Assembly: GCA_022822445.1 (NCBI GenBank)
Contig: JAJEBR010000065.1
Span: 1-61,497 of the forward strand
Length of the DNA stretch: 61,497 nucleotides
From: Gemmatimonadota bacterium
GTDB taxonomy: Bacteria; Gemmatimonadota; Gemmatimonadetes; Longimicrobiales; Gaopeijiaceae
Direction of reading: 5' to 3'
Part shown: piece by piece, positions 27,240 through 36,423 of the stretch
How the letters are laid out: each line of letters starts with the position of its first letter
Numbering within the stretch: the first letter of the stretch is position 1
The notes under the pieces: model-generated
Databases searched by the model: none
What the model saw: only the letters and a program-made list of their open reading frames with translations
Told to the model about the DNA's origin: nothing
Position numbers and translations under genes: made by a program

Positions 27240-28215
27240 ATGGATACTCGCACGTGGAGAGGCCATGCCGGGGTCAGGGTCGCCTTCTGGGGCCTGCTCG
27301 CGACGGTTGCGGCCTGCGCGGCGCCGGACCGCCCCGCGAGCCGGGGTCCCCGAGCTCCCCGAAGCGGCGGGCGAGTTCCTGGGTCCCGATTCCGCGCGGG
27401 GCCTCAGGCTCGGCGACGGGGTCTTCTACCACTTCGCGTGGTCCGCGAGGGGTCCCTGGGCGGTGCACCTGGTCTCGGCCGACCTGAGTCGGTGCGAGCT
27501 GGACCTCGAGGTCGTGCCCGCTCTGGAGGAGGACGGGACCACGCGCACACGACGCACGGTTACGGAGATGGTCCCGAGTGGGCCGGCATGGCCTCTGGCG
27601 GGCGTCAACGGTGACTTCTTCGTGCTGGAGGGGGGCGCCCCGGTCGGCCCGGAGATCACCGCCGAGACGCGCCGGCTTGCGCTGCGTCCGGCGCTGGCGT
27701 GGGGGGACTCACGGGTCCCGTGGATGGGGGACCCGGTGCGCGTTGCGGGCATGGGGGCCGGTGGTGGCCGGATGGGGTTCGGCCCCGACACGGTTGGCGC
27801 ACCGGGCGCCGCCGCCGCGGTGCCCCAGGGGGGACCGCAGGTCATCGGGGGGTATCCCGTGCTCCTGAATGGAGGTGTTCGCAAGGGTGACCTGGGGGTG
27901 GGCGAGCGTCCCTCGTTCGCGGCGGCTCGCCATCCTCGGACGGCCGTCGGCTACGACAGCCGCGGGAAGCTGTTCTGGCTCGTGGTCGTGGACGGGCGGC
28001 AGGCGCCGCGCTCGGCCGGGATGTCGCTGCCCGAGCTGGCCGATCTCATGCTTGCGCTCGGAGCCGACGAGGCGTTGAATCTGGACGGCGGGGGCTCCAC
28101 GGCGATGTCGCTGAGGGGGCGGGTCGTGAACCGTCCCTCGGACGCCCGGGGAGAGCGTACCGTCGCCAACAGCCTCTGGCTGGTCCGCGACGACAGTGCG
28201 TGTGGCGGGATGTAG
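27240..28215 (+). CDS. Phosphodiester glycosidase (NAGPA)-domain lipoprotein, apparently frameshifted
   Basis: Two frames carry parts of one protein. From ATG 27240 one frame encodes a lipoprotein signal (VRVAFWGLLATVAAC). The frame open from ATG 27265 encodes the enzyme: GVFYHFAWSARGPWAVHLVS, LAGVNGDFFV, IGGYPVLLNGGV, RTAVGYDSRGKLFWLVVVDG, MSLPELADLMLALGADEALN, LDGGGSTAM. That is the NAGPA fold, which in known members cleaves phosphodiester-linked sugars or acts on cell-wall polymers. The switch falls around 27330-27350, in runs GGGGTCCCC and CTCCCC, so a one-base indel (real or sequencing) is the simplest reading. If ATG 27265 is used, the product of about 316 residues lacks an export signal. 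Confidence 0.7.
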
Positions 28216-28269
28216 CGCGCAGCGGCGGGCGGGGTCGATGATGCTCCGGGTTGGACAGCGGGCTCCCCG

Positions 28270-30378
28270 TCAGTTGCTCCCCCGATCCCACGCCACCGTC
28301 AGCCCGACGTACCCGCCGCGGTCCGGACCGGGCTCGAAGTACCGTCCCCCGAACGCGTTGACCACCACCGACGAGGCGTAGCGCACGTTCGTGAGATTGG
28401 TGACCGCGCCAAATGGGGAGATCCGCAGGCTGCCCGCGCGGATTCCGGTACCCCCGGCCCGCAGCTCCACCAGCGTGTAGCCTTCGGCGCTGGCGTCGTT
28501 GGCGTCGTTGGCGGGGACTTCGCCGCGCGCTTCGATCCGCAGCTCGCCGAACCATGGACCGTGCCCGGTGCGCAAGGCCGCCTCGACCCGGTGGGGCGCG
28601 ATCCCCGGGACCGGGTTGTCGGCGTAGTCGTTGCCGCCGACCGCGAACTCGGTGAAGCGCGCGTCGAGGTACCCGTAGGCGAGGCGGGCGGTGAGCGCAG
28701 AGGAGAGGGAGGTGCGCGCCGAGAACTCGAATCCCTGGATGCGCGACCGCCCGGCGTTGCGGTAGAAGCGGCGTCCCGGGTCGGTGGGGACCTCGAAGGG
28801 CACCAGCTGGTTGGTGAGCGTCGTGGAGTAGGCCGCGAGATCGTAGGAGGTGCGGCCGCCGAGTTCGCCGCGCAGTCCGCCCTCCAGCGTCCAGCCCTGC
28901 TGCGGCTCCAGCTCGGGATTGAACCCGCCCGCGCGGTCGGCCCGGTTGGCGAGCTCGGTGGTGGTCGGCGTCTCGAAGGAGCGCGCGACCGACGCGAAGA
29001 GGCCGTGGTCCCCGAGGTCGAGGTGGAAGCCGACCGAGGGGTTGAGCCCGGTCATGGTGCGGGAGCCGGAATCGTCCGGGTTGTCGGCGGCCTGGAAGCG
29101 GTCGTCGGCGCTGAAGCCGAAGTGGTCGAAGCGAAGCGCGCCCATGGCGGCCAGTCGTCCGGTAAGGGGGAATTGGAGCTGGGCGAAGAGGGCGCCGGCG
29201 CGGACATCCTCCTGCTGGTCCCTTGTGAGCGCGCCGGCCACGCCCCCGTCGTTGGCGAAGTTCCGGCGGTCGTCGCTCTGCAGTTCGCCCTCGACCCCGA
29301 AGTCCAGACGCGCGGCTCCCGTCCCCGTCTCCCAGCCCCGGGCCAGTCCCAGCCGGACCCCGCCTCCACGGCGCGTAAGGTCGATCACGCTGTTGGGGAT
29401 GGGGTTGTCCAGCTCCCGCCCGACTGCATAGGCCGAGAACGTCCCTTCGAGCGCTCCCACGCCGCCCCGCCAGCTCACCCCCGCCTGGCCCTGCCTCGCA
29501 TCCTTGCGCGTGCGCCGCCGCACGTTGAACCCCCAGGCCTCGTTGCTGCCCTCGTTGAAGAGTTCGGCCGGAAGGGAACCGCCGTTGAGGGCGTCCAGAT
29601 CAACGCCGCTGAACTGGAGCGCCAGGGTGCCCCCGGCGGCGGAGGTCGTGAGGCCGACGTTCACCGTGGTGCGCGTTGCCTGGCTGTATGGGTCCTCTCC
29701 GGAACCGGTGGTGTTGTCGCGGAAGCCGTCGAAGCGGCTCTGCACGGCGCTGGCGCGGAAGGCGACTCCGCCCGAAGTCCCCGATCCGGTCGCCTGCAGC
29801 CGCAGCAACCCGTTGGAGCCGGCCACCACGGTCGCATCCTGCCGGTAGGGGCCGGTGTGCGCGGGCGCGCTCTCGAAGAGGATCACCCCGCCCGCGCCGT
29901 TCCCGTACAGGGCTGCCGCGGGGCCCCTCAGCGCCTGCACCCGCCCCAGCGACCCGACATCGAGGTGGTCCAGGGTGGACTGCCCATCGGGGAGAGTGGC
30001 AGGGATGCCGTCCACGAGGATCTTGATGCCGCGCACCCCGAACTGCGAGCGGGCCCCGAAGCCCCGGATGGAGATCCGTTCCCCCTGCGACGGGTTGTAG
30101 CGATTCTGCACCCGCACTCCGGGGAGGCCGTGCAACGCCTCTTCGATGAACACCCCGCTGGTGCCCTCCGTGAGCTCGGTGCCCGCCAGCACCGAGGTGG
30201 CGAACGGCATCCGGTCCAGCCGCACCGGGGAGCGGAGCACCGTGACCACGACGGGCGGCAGCGAGACCGTGTCCCCGGGCTCCGTCTGGCCGTGGGCGGG
30301 CGCCGCGAGGAACGGCGTTGCGAAGATGAGCGCCGCAGACAGGGCGACCAGTGGGGAATGGGTGGGTTTCGTATTCAA
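28270..30378 (-). CDS. TonB-dependent outer-membrane receptor
   Basis: A signal peptide (VALSAALIFATPFLAAPAHG) precedes an N-terminal plug (about 30-165: VVVTVLRSPVRLDRMPFATS, IEEALHGLPGVRVQNRYNPS, RISIRGFGARSQFGVRGIKI, LVDGIPATLPDGQ, LRGPAAALYGNGAGGVILFE). A 22-stranded-type barrel continues to the C-terminus. The plug and DGIP...G...YGNGAGGVI are diagnostic. Ligand class (siderophore, cobalamin, glycan) cannot be read from sequence. I prefer TTG 30378, which has AGGA about eight bases upstream and puts the signal at the N-terminus. ATG 30426 and 30468 are upstream alternatives. It is divergent from the S9 peptidase across 217 bases with no convincing promoter or riboswitch. Confidence 0.9.
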   Translation of the reverse strand: MNTKPTHSPLVALSAALIFATPFLAAPAHGQTEPGDTVSLPPVVVTVLRSPVRLDRMPFATSVLAGTELTEGTSGVFIEEALHGLPGVRVQNRYNPSQGERISIRGFGARSQFGVRGIKILVDGIPATLPDGQSTLDHLDVGSLGRVQALRGPAAALYGNGAGGVILFESAPAHTGPYRQDATVVAGSNGLLRLQATGSGTSGGVAFRASAVQSRFDGFRDNTTGSGEDPYSQATRTTVNVGLTTSAAGGTLALQFSGVDLDALNGGSLPAELFNEGSNEAWGFNVRRRTRKDARQGQAGVSWRGGVGALEGTFSAYAVGRELDNPIPNSVIDLTRRGGGVRLGLARGWETGTGAARLDFGVEGELQSDDRRNFANDGGVAGALTRDQQEDVRAGALFAQLQFPLTGRLAAMGALRFDHFGFSADDRFQAADNPDDSGSRTMTGLNPSVGFHLDLGDHGLFASVARSFETPTTTELANRADRAGGFNPELEPQQGWTLEGGLRGELGGRTSYDLAAYSTTLTNQLVPFEVPTDPGRRFYRNAGRSRIQGFEFSARTSLSSALTARLAYGYLDARFTEFAVGGNDYADNPVPGIAPHRVEAALRTGHGPWFGELRIEARGEVPANDANDASAEGYTLVELRAGGTGIRAGSLRISPFGAVTNLTNVRYASSVVVNAFGGRYFEPGPDRGGYVGLTVAWDRGSN

Positions 30379-30595
30379 CGCTCGTTCCTGTTCGCCAGGG
30401 GCAGTTGGTGCCCAGCAAGATAACATGGCGGGGGAGCTCGAGACATCGTACTTGAGCAACCTTGCCATGCGGACTTACCTTGCCCTGTTCGTGTCTCGGC
30501 TCTGGCCGTTCGCCGGGGCAGGAGACCTTGGCGGTGGACGGGTTGTCCGGCCGATGCCCGTCCGTTTTCTGGTTGCGGCCGGAGGGGGTAAGGGT

Positions 30596-32725
30596 ATGGC
30601 ACCGCAACGGGTTCACAGGCTCCGCAGCGCCCTGGTCGCGATTCTGGCGGTCAGCGGATGGGCTGCTGGCGGGGTGCGTGCCCAGAACGCCGGATACACA
30701 CCCGAGCACTACTACAGCCTGGTCGGTGTCGGCGAGGTTGCGGTCTCTCCCACCGGGGCCTATGTGGCCTTCACCGTCACCACGGTGGTCGAGGAGGAAA
30801 ACCGCCGGCACCGCCAGATCTGGCTGCAGCCGCTCTCGGGTGGCCGGCCGGCTGGAGAGGCGTTTGCGGTCACGGCGGCCAACGAGGAGTCGAGCGGGCC
30901 GCGCTGGTCTCCCGACGGCTCGCTGCTCGCGTTTTCCTCATCGCGCAGCGGGGATCCCAACGCGGTCTGGTTCCTGCGCATGGATCGTCCCGCGGGAGAG
31001 GCGTTCCACATCGAGGGGGTGGACGGTTCGCCGGTATGGTCCCCGGATGGGTCGCAGATCGCCTTCGTGAAAGCCCCGGAGGAGGACGATGAACCCGAGG
31101 AGGGGGAAGGTCCAGCCGAACGGAAGGGGTGGATTGCGCCTGACGCCGTGAGCCGGACCCTCGACGCGGATCGCTTCGACGGACGGGTCATCACCTCGAT
31201 CCGCTACAAGCGGGACGGCAGCCTCGCGTTCCAGCCGCACTACCTGACGACGCGGAAGCGCCAGATCATGGTCGTCGACGCGGATGGCGGGGAGCCCAGG
31301 CAGCTCACGCGGCTGTCCTTCAACGCGGGTGCGCCGGTCTGGTCGGAAGACGGGCGGGTGATCTTCTTCACCGGGAACGACCGCGAGGACGACGAGCTCA
31401 ACTCCGAGAACACCGGCGACATCTGGGCCGTGGACACGCGTGGCGGCGCTGTGCGGCGGCTGACCGCGAACCCGGGCACGGAGAGTGCCCCGGCGCTGTC
31501 GCCGGACGGGCGCACGATCGCTTTCCTGTCCACACCCGCGCGCGGAAGCCAGACGGACCTTCTCCTGGCCGAAATCGGGCCGGACGGACACTTCCGCGGC
31601 GAGCCCCGCAACCTGACTGCAGAATGGGATCTGCGGCCGGGTTCGCCGAGCTGGACCTCCGACGGCGGCGCGGTCGTCTTCGCCGCCGGGATCGAGGGGG
31701 ACAGCCACCTCTTCCGTGCTGGGGAGGGACTGCCGGTGGAGCAGGTCACGCAGGGGGCCCGGCGCCTGTCGTCGTTTTCGTTTTCGGCGGACGGGAGTGT
31801 GATGGCCTTCACCGCCACGGACGCGGTCACTCCGGCGGAGCTCTACCTCGGGTCGCCCGACGGCGCCACCGAGCAGAAGGTGACCGGCTTCAATGATGAC
31901 TGGCTGTCGCGGGTGACGCTGATGCCGGCAGAGGAGCTGGTCTGGACCTCCGACGACGGCACCGAGGTGCAGGGATGGGTCGTGAAGCCGGTCGGTTTCA
32001 GCGAGGGCGGTTCCTATCCGATGATCCTCAAGATCCACGGGGGACCGCACTCGGCGTACGGCAACACCTTCTTTCCCACCTTCCACGCGCTCTCCGCCGC
32101 GGGGTTCTTCGTCCTCTATACCAACCCCCGCGGCTCTTCCGGGTACGGCCACGACTTCCAGTACGCGACCCGCGGAGAATGGGGGATCGTGGACCGCGAA
32201 GACTACCTCTCCGGCGTCGACGCGGCCCTCGAGGCGTACCCGCAGATCGACGCGATGCGGCTCGGCGTTTCGGGCGGCAGCTACGGCGGCTTCATGACGA
32301 ACTGGCTGACCGCGACCACCGACCGCTTTCACGCGGCCGTGACCTCTCGCTCGATCACCAACTGGGAGAGCTGGTGGGGCACCTCGGACGCCCAGCGGCT
32401 CACCGAGTACGAGTTCTACGGGACGCCGTGGGAGCAGCGGGACCTGTACCGGCGCCTCTCGCCGATCAGCTATGTCGAGAACGTGGTCGCGCCGACGCTG
32501 ATCATCCACAGCGAGAACGACTACCGCACCCCGATCGCAGACGCCGAGCAGTGGTTCATCTCGCTGATGAAGCTGGGGGTGCCGGTGGAGATGATCCGCT
32601 ACCCCAGGTCGTCGCACGGCCTGTCGCGGACGGGTGAGCCGTGGCTGCTGGTGGACCGGCTGGAGCGGATCCGCAGCTGGTTCGTGCACTACCTGATCGA
32701 CCAGCGGCCAAGGAGTACGCCGTAG
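30596..32725 (+). CDS. Exported S9-family (prolyl oligopeptidase-type) serine peptidase
   Basis: ATG 30596, with GGAGG upstream, gives a signal peptide (SALVAILAVSGWAAGGVRAQ) and 709 residues. An N-terminal seven-bladed TolB/DPP-like propeller (repeats SPDGSLLAFSS, SPDGSQIAFV, SPDGRTIAFLS) leads to an alpha/beta-hydrolase domain: ILKIHGGPHSAYG, the nucleophile in VSGGSYGGFMTN, Asp in HSENDYRTP and His in RSSHGLS. These fit acylaminoacyl-/dipeptidyl-peptidase members of S9, which release residues from short peptides in the periplasm. An upstream ATG at 30554 would give a longer start lacking a proper signal. Confidence 0.94.
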   Translation: MAPQRVHRLRSALVAILAVSGWAAGGVRAQNAGYTPEHYYSLVGVGEVAVSPTGAYVAFTVTTVVEEENRRHRQIWLQPLSGGRPAGEAFAVTAANEESSGPRWSPDGSLLAFSSSRSGDPNAVWFLRMDRPAGEAFHIEGVDGSPVWSPDGSQIAFVKAPEEDDEPEEGEGPAERKGWIAPDAVSRTLDADRFDGRVITSIRYKRDGSLAFQPHYLTTRKRQIMVVDADGGEPRQLTRLSFNAGAPVWSEDGRVIFFTGNDREDDELNSENTGDIWAVDTRGGAVRRLTANPGTESAPALSPDGRTIAFLSTPARGSQTDLLLAEIGPDGHFRGEPRNLTAEWDLRPGSPSWTSDGGAVVFAAGIEGDSHLFRAGEGLPVEQVTQGARRLSSFSFSADGSVMAFTATDAVTPAELYLGSPDGATEQKVTGFNDDWLSRVTLMPAEELVWTSDDGTEVQGWVVKPVGFSEGGSYPMILKIHGGPHSAYGNTFFPTFHALSAAGFFVLYTNPRGSSGYGHDFQYATRGEWGIVDREDYLSGVDAALEAYPQIDAMRLGVSGGSYGGFMTNWLTATTDRFHAAVTSRSITNWESWWGTSDAQRLTEYEFYGTPWEQRDLYRRLSPISYVENVVAPTLIIHSENDYRTPIADAEQWFISLMKLGVPVEMIRYPRSSHGLSRTGEPWLLVDRLERIRSWFVHYLIDQRPRSTP

Positions 32726-32825
32726 TGCGTGGCAGAGCCGGGGGCCTCGCCCCCAGCGACCCGTGGGCGCCAGAGGAGGCTGCCTGGAGCGCCGGGGCCT
32801 CGGACCTCGCGGGAGCCGGACGCCC

Positions 32826-34124
32826 GTGACCGAGCTGCCGCCACTGCCCTTTCAAGCGCGGCGCGAAATCATCCTGTCCCGGCTGGAGGGCGGATCCATG
32901 GTCCTGCCGGCCGCACCGGTGCAGTTCATGGGGGGCGATTCGGAGTACCGCTACCGCCCCGACTCGGAGCTCCTGTATGCGACCGGCTGGGCGGCGCCGG
33001 ACTGCGTGGCGGTCCTGAGGGGCTTTGCGGACGAGGACCGTTTCGTGCTCTTCGTCCCCGAGCGCGACGCGAAGGCGGAGCTGTGGACGGGGCCGCGAGC
33101 GGATGTGGAGGAGGTGTGCGAGCGGTTTGGCGCCGATGCGGTGCATCCGCTGCGGGAGCTGGCCGAGCGCGGGCCGGGGATGCTCGCCGGGGGCGATACG
33201 ATCCACTGCCGGCTGGGGGCGTCCGCCGGGTGCGACGGGGTGGTGCGGGAGGCGTTGCGCCGGGGGCGTGTGCAGCGGGCGCGCAAGGGGGCCGGCGCAC
33301 ATGTGCTGGCGGATCCGGGGGCCGTGCTCGACGGGATGCGGGTGCGCAAGGACGAAGCCGAGATCGCGCGCATGCGGGAGGCCGCGCGGATCACGGTGGA
33401 GGCGTTTCGGGACGCGCTGCCGGGGGTGCGGGCGGGGGTGGGGGAGTGGGAGGTGGAGGCCGCGCTGGAGAGCGGGTTCCGGCGCAGGGGAGCTGGCGGC
33501 CCCGCCTTCGCGACGATCGTGGCGGCGGGCGCGAATGCCTGTACGCTGCACTATTCGGCGAACGGATCGCGGATCGGGCCCGACGACCTGGTGCTGATCG
33601 ATGCGGGGGCCGAATACGGGTGGTACGCGGCCGACATCACGCGGACCGTGCCTGCTTCGGGGCGGCTCGAGGGGGCCCGCCGCGAGGCGCACGAGGTGGT
33701 GAGGCGGGCGCGCCGGGCGGCGATGGCGGCGTGCAGGCCGGGCGGGACGGTGGAAGAGGTGCATGGAGAGGCTTGCCGGGCGATCGCGGAGGGGCTGGTG
33801 GGGATGGGGGTGGTGGACGGGCCTGCCGACGAGGTGCTCGCCGAGAAGCGCCACCAGGCCTTCTTTCCCCATCAGACATCCCACTGGCTGGGACTGGACA
33901 CCCACGATCCGGGACTCTACCGGGACGGGGACGGGCCGGTGCGGTTGGAGCCGGGGATGGTCTTCACGGTGGAGCCCGGGCTGTACTTCGCGCCGGGGAG
34001 CTGCCCACGGGTCCCGGAGCTGGAAGGCACCGGGATCCGGATCGAGGACGATGTGCTGATCACGGAGGAGGGGGCGGAGGTGTTGACGGAGGGGCTTCCG
34101 GCGGACATTGGGGTGGACGGATGA
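32826..34124 (+). CDS. pepP: Xaa-Pro aminopeptidase, M24B family
   Basis: GTG 32826 begins a 432-residue protein with the AMP_N domain (FQARREIILSRLEGGSMVLP, EYRYRPDSELLYATGW) and a pita-bread catalytic domain: YSANGSRIGPDDLVLIDAG, WYAADITRTVP, HQTSHWLGLDTHD, FTVEPGLYF and GTGIRIEDDVLIT supply the two Asp, His and two Glu metal ligands. It releases N-terminal residues preceding proline and has no signal peptide. It follows the S9 peptidase by 100 bases, making a peptide-degrading pair across the membrane. Its stop overlaps the MTHFR-like start as ATGA. The ribosome-binding site is weak. Confidence 0.9.
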   Translation: MTELPPLPFQARREIILSRLEGGSMVLPAAPVQFMGGDSEYRYRPDSELLYATGWAAPDCVAVLRGFADEDRFVLFVPERDAKAELWTGPRADVEEVCERFGADAVHPLRELAERGPGMLAGGDTIHCRLGASAGCDGVVREALRRGRVQRARKGAGAHVLADPGAVLDGMRVRKDEAEIARMREAARITVEAFRDALPGVRAGVGEWEVEAALESGFRRRGAGGPAFATIVAAGANACTLHYSANGSRIGPDDLVLIDAGAEYGWYAADITRTVPASGRLEGARREAHEVVRRARRAAMAACRPGGTVEEVHGEACRAIAEGLVGMGVVDGPADEVLAEKRHQAFFPHQTSHWLGLDTHDPGLYRDGDGPVRLEPGMVFTVEPGLYFAPGSCPRVPELEGTGIRIEDDVLITEEGAEVLTEGLPADIGVDG

Positions 34125-35071
34125 CCCGCCGGGTTCCCGAACCGGAGCCGGCCGGACGGCAGTCTGCCGCCGTGGGCCGAACGGATGCCCGGCCTCCGGA
34201 GGGGACGAAGCGCTCAGAACTCGTCGCGCGCCTTGCCCGGCCCGGCCCCATGGCCGCCGTCGAACTCAGACCACCCCGCCTCGGCCTCGACACCACCCGC
34301 AGCATGGATTTCTGGATCGACATGTACCACGCGGTCCAGCGCTTCGCCAGGCAGCGCACCTTCGTGCTGCTCACCGACGACGCGGCCGGCGACGCCGAGG
34401 AGGAGAGCCTCGCCCATCTCGCCGCGAATCTCGGCGACAACTCCGATTTCGGCACCGTGGTCCCCTTCCTGACCTGCAAGCATCCCCTTGAGTACTGCAG
34501 GATGTTCACGCGCAGGGCGGCCGCGCTGGGAACGGCGGGGGTCGCCGTCGTCGGGGGCGACCACGCGGTGGGGCCCGAGCGCTGCGTCCCGCACGGCAAG
34601 GACCTGCGCGCGATTCTGCGCCGCGACCAGCCCGGCTTCCCGCTCGGCGGGTGGGCGAACCCGCACCGCGACCCGGTCGAGCAGGCCCGCTTCGTCGCGG
34701 CGGACGACTTCAGCGCCGACTTCGTCCTCACGCAGATCGTCTCGCACCACTCGCTTGGCCAAGTGGAGCGCTTCCGCGCCGAGCTGGACCGCCTGGGCGT
34801 CGATCTCCCCGTCGTGTACGGGGTGTTCCTGTACCGGAGCGCCAATCCGCGCACGCTCGGGTACCTGGGCCGCTACTTCCCGGTTCCGGCCCGCGAGGTC
34901 ACGGCGGAGTTCGCGGCCGGGATGAGCGCCGAGGAGATCTGTGCGAGGTCGGTCCGCAGGCTTGCGGAGGCCGGGGCCGACAAGGTCTACGTGAGCAATC
35001 TGCGCAGCCGGGACGCGGCGCGCGGGTTGGGGAGGGTGGTGGGGCTGCCGGGCGCGGAGGGCCAGACGTGA
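34121..35071 (+). CDS. Methylenetetrahydrofolate reductase-like TIM-barrel protein
   Basis: The 316-residue protein is translationally coupled to pepP. From residue 45 it reads AVELRPPRLGLD, FVLLTDDAAGDAEEESLAHL, VVPFLTCKHPLEYC, GVAVVGGDHAVGP, GGWANPHRDP, DFVLTQIVSHH and PVVYGVFLYRSANPRTLGYL. The VVGGD, ANP and TQ elements at the right spacing suggest the flavin/folate barrel of MTHFR, which reduces 5,10-methylene- to 5-methyl-THF. Overall similarity is weak and an unrelated C1 or sugar enzyme is possible. A second MTHFR domain is encoded at 43510-45408. The first 40 residues are polar and disordered. Confidence 0.6.
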   Translation: MTRRVPEPEPAGRQSAAVGRTDARPPEGTKRSELVARLARPGPMAAVELRPPRLGLDTTRSMDFWIDMYHAVQRFARQRTFVLLTDDAAGDAEEESLAHLAANLGDNSDFGTVVPFLTCKHPLEYCRMFTRRAAALGTAGVAVVGGDHAVGPERCVPHGKDLRAILRRDQPGFPLGGWANPHRDPVEQARFVAADDFSADFVLTQIVSHHSLGQVERFRAELDRLGVDLPVVYGVFLYRSANPRTLGYLGRYFPVPAREVTAEFAAGMSAEEICARSVRRLAEAGADKVYVSNLRSRDAARGLGRVVGLPGAEGQT

Positions 35072-35081
35072 CCTCGGCCCC

Positions 35082-36308
35082 TCAATCCCCCAGTTCGGCC
35101 GGCCACGCATGCCGGCTCAGGGTCAGCAAGTCCATTTCATCCTTCTGCACGACATAGAGGGACACAACTCCGAAGCCGACGATGGTGGCTCCCTCCGGCA
35201 TCCGAATGGCCCCGCGCAGCGTTCCGGTCCGGTCGACCACGTCATAGCGCGTCTCCGGGGCCGCGGTCGTCGGGGTTCGCCGGATCAGGAGCAGGCCGTG
35301 GGGCCCCGGCTGAAGCGCCGTTCCACCGGGGGTATTCCATCCCTGATCGACCACCATCGTGAAGGGCGGAACCCGGCTGGGCCAGCCCGCATAAAGGTCC
35401 GGGTCGCACTCGGCACCGGACCGTCGGCTGATTGCCAGACACTGCTCCTCACGCGTCACCTCCGGCCGCGTGGCGGGAAGGGGATCGCCCCGAGCCCAGT
35501 CTCCGTCGGGACTCAGCCAATCGACCCGGTAGGGTTCCGGGTGCGCCAGCGCGACCCATCCGTCCGCGAAGAGCCACCCCTGTCCCTCGCTGGCGAGCGG
35601 GATTACCAGGGTCGAATTCATCGTGACCTCCCGTCCGCCCATCTGCGCGACGCTGGAAACGCGCGCGAGTCCCCATCGCCCCTGTCCCCCCGCGCGGGCG
35701 ATCGTATCCGGTTCGCTCGCCCCCGCGTCGAAGACGGATCCGGTGGAAAGCAGGATGTACAGCGAATCCGCGTGCGTGCGCGACCACCCGGAACGCCGCT
35801 GGAAGGCGAATCCCGCGACCCCCAGAACGCGCCCGGCCCGATCGACGCCCCAGGGCGTCTCTCCGCTGCCCATGCCGAGCCGGGGATAGACGGGCTCCAG
35901 ACCCTGGACGATCCGGTCGCCGACCAGGAGGAGGAGCCGCGGAGGTTCCCCGACAAACAGCGTCGAATCTCCTCCGAGAGGATAGAGGTGGTCCACGCGC
36001 CCGTATTCTCCCGGCCCCTCTCCCGCGCGACCCTCGGTGCGCACGTCGCCGGTCTGAAGGTCGATGACGTAGAGCGAGTTCTCGATCGCGTCGGTCATTA
36101 GAACCCTGCCGTCGGCAAGCTCGACGACGGAGCGCACGCGCGAGAAGTCACGGCCTTGCAGCGTCAGGTCGGCCGGTGGGAGGTCGATGACGGGTGGCTC
36201 GGCGACAGGGGGGGCATCGGTGCAGGCCGCCAGGAGCAGGAGGCCGCTGGTGACGAAGGCGGCAGCCAGGGTCGACGAAGCGCGAATAGCGGAATGTAAA
36301 CAGGACAT
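35082..36308 (-). CDS. Beta-propeller lipoprotein with start codon inside a 39-bp element
   Basis: ATG 36308 gives a signal ending LLLLAAC and a 408-residue protein whose mature part starts near VIDLPPADLTLQGRDFSRVR. Six-bladed-propeller repeats follow (VVELADGRVLMTDAIENSLY, VIDLQTGDVRTEGRAGEGPG, EYGRVDHLYPLGGDSTLFV). It differs more from its neighbours than they do from each other. It converges on the MTHFR-like gene with ten bases between. The ATG is part of a half-site of element copy B, so anything bound there would cover the ribosome-binding region. No enzyme motif is seen. A sensor or binding role is inferred. Confidence 0.8.
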   Translation of the reverse strand: MSCLHSAIRASSTLAAAFVTSGLLLLAACTDAPPVAEPPVIDLPPADLTLQGRDFSRVRSVVELADGRVLMTDAIENSLYVIDLQTGDVRTEGRAGEGPGEYGRVDHLYPLGGDSTLFVGEPPRLLLLVGDRIVQGLEPVYPRLGMGSGETPWGVDRAGRVLGVAGFAFQRRSGWSRTHADSLYILLSTGSVFDAGASEPDTIARAGGQGRWGLARVSSVAQMGGREVTMNSTLVIPLASEGQGWLFADGWVALAHPEPYRVDWLSPDGDWARGDPLPATRPEVTREEQCLAISRRSGAECDPDLYAGWPSRVPPFTMVVDQGWNTPGGTALQPGPHGLLLIRRTPTTAAPETRYDVVDRTGTLRGAIRMPEGATIVGFGVVSLYVVQKDEMDLLTLSRHAWPAELGD

Positions 36309-36333
36309 GACATTATGTAATGTATTTATGACT
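36295..36333 (-). repeat. Quadripartite 39-bp element, copy B
   Basis: On the plus strand the half-sites are TGTAAAC (36295), CATGACA (36306), TGTAATG (36316) and TATGACT (36327), with spacers 4, 3 and 4. In the orientation of the other copies (trailing TTC) it is inverted. It is the only copy at a 5' end: CATGACA contains the start codon of the lipoprotein gene. Confidence 0.75.
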
Positions 36334-36423
36334 TTTTTCGGAAAAGGGCCACGCGGTCCCGTTGTCGCGCCACACTGCACGTTGATCTGATGACACCTCG
36401 AGCCGACGATTGGTTGGAGCGTC

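Noticed and set aside
30379-30595. Cobalamin or other riboswitch between the TonB receptor and S9 peptidase genes
   Set aside because: No conserved B12-box or other aptamer core could be found on either strand.
32729-34120. N-terminal extension of the MTHFR-like frame back to 32729
   Set aside because: Gly/Arg-rich shadow of pepP; ATG 34121 couples to the pepP stop.
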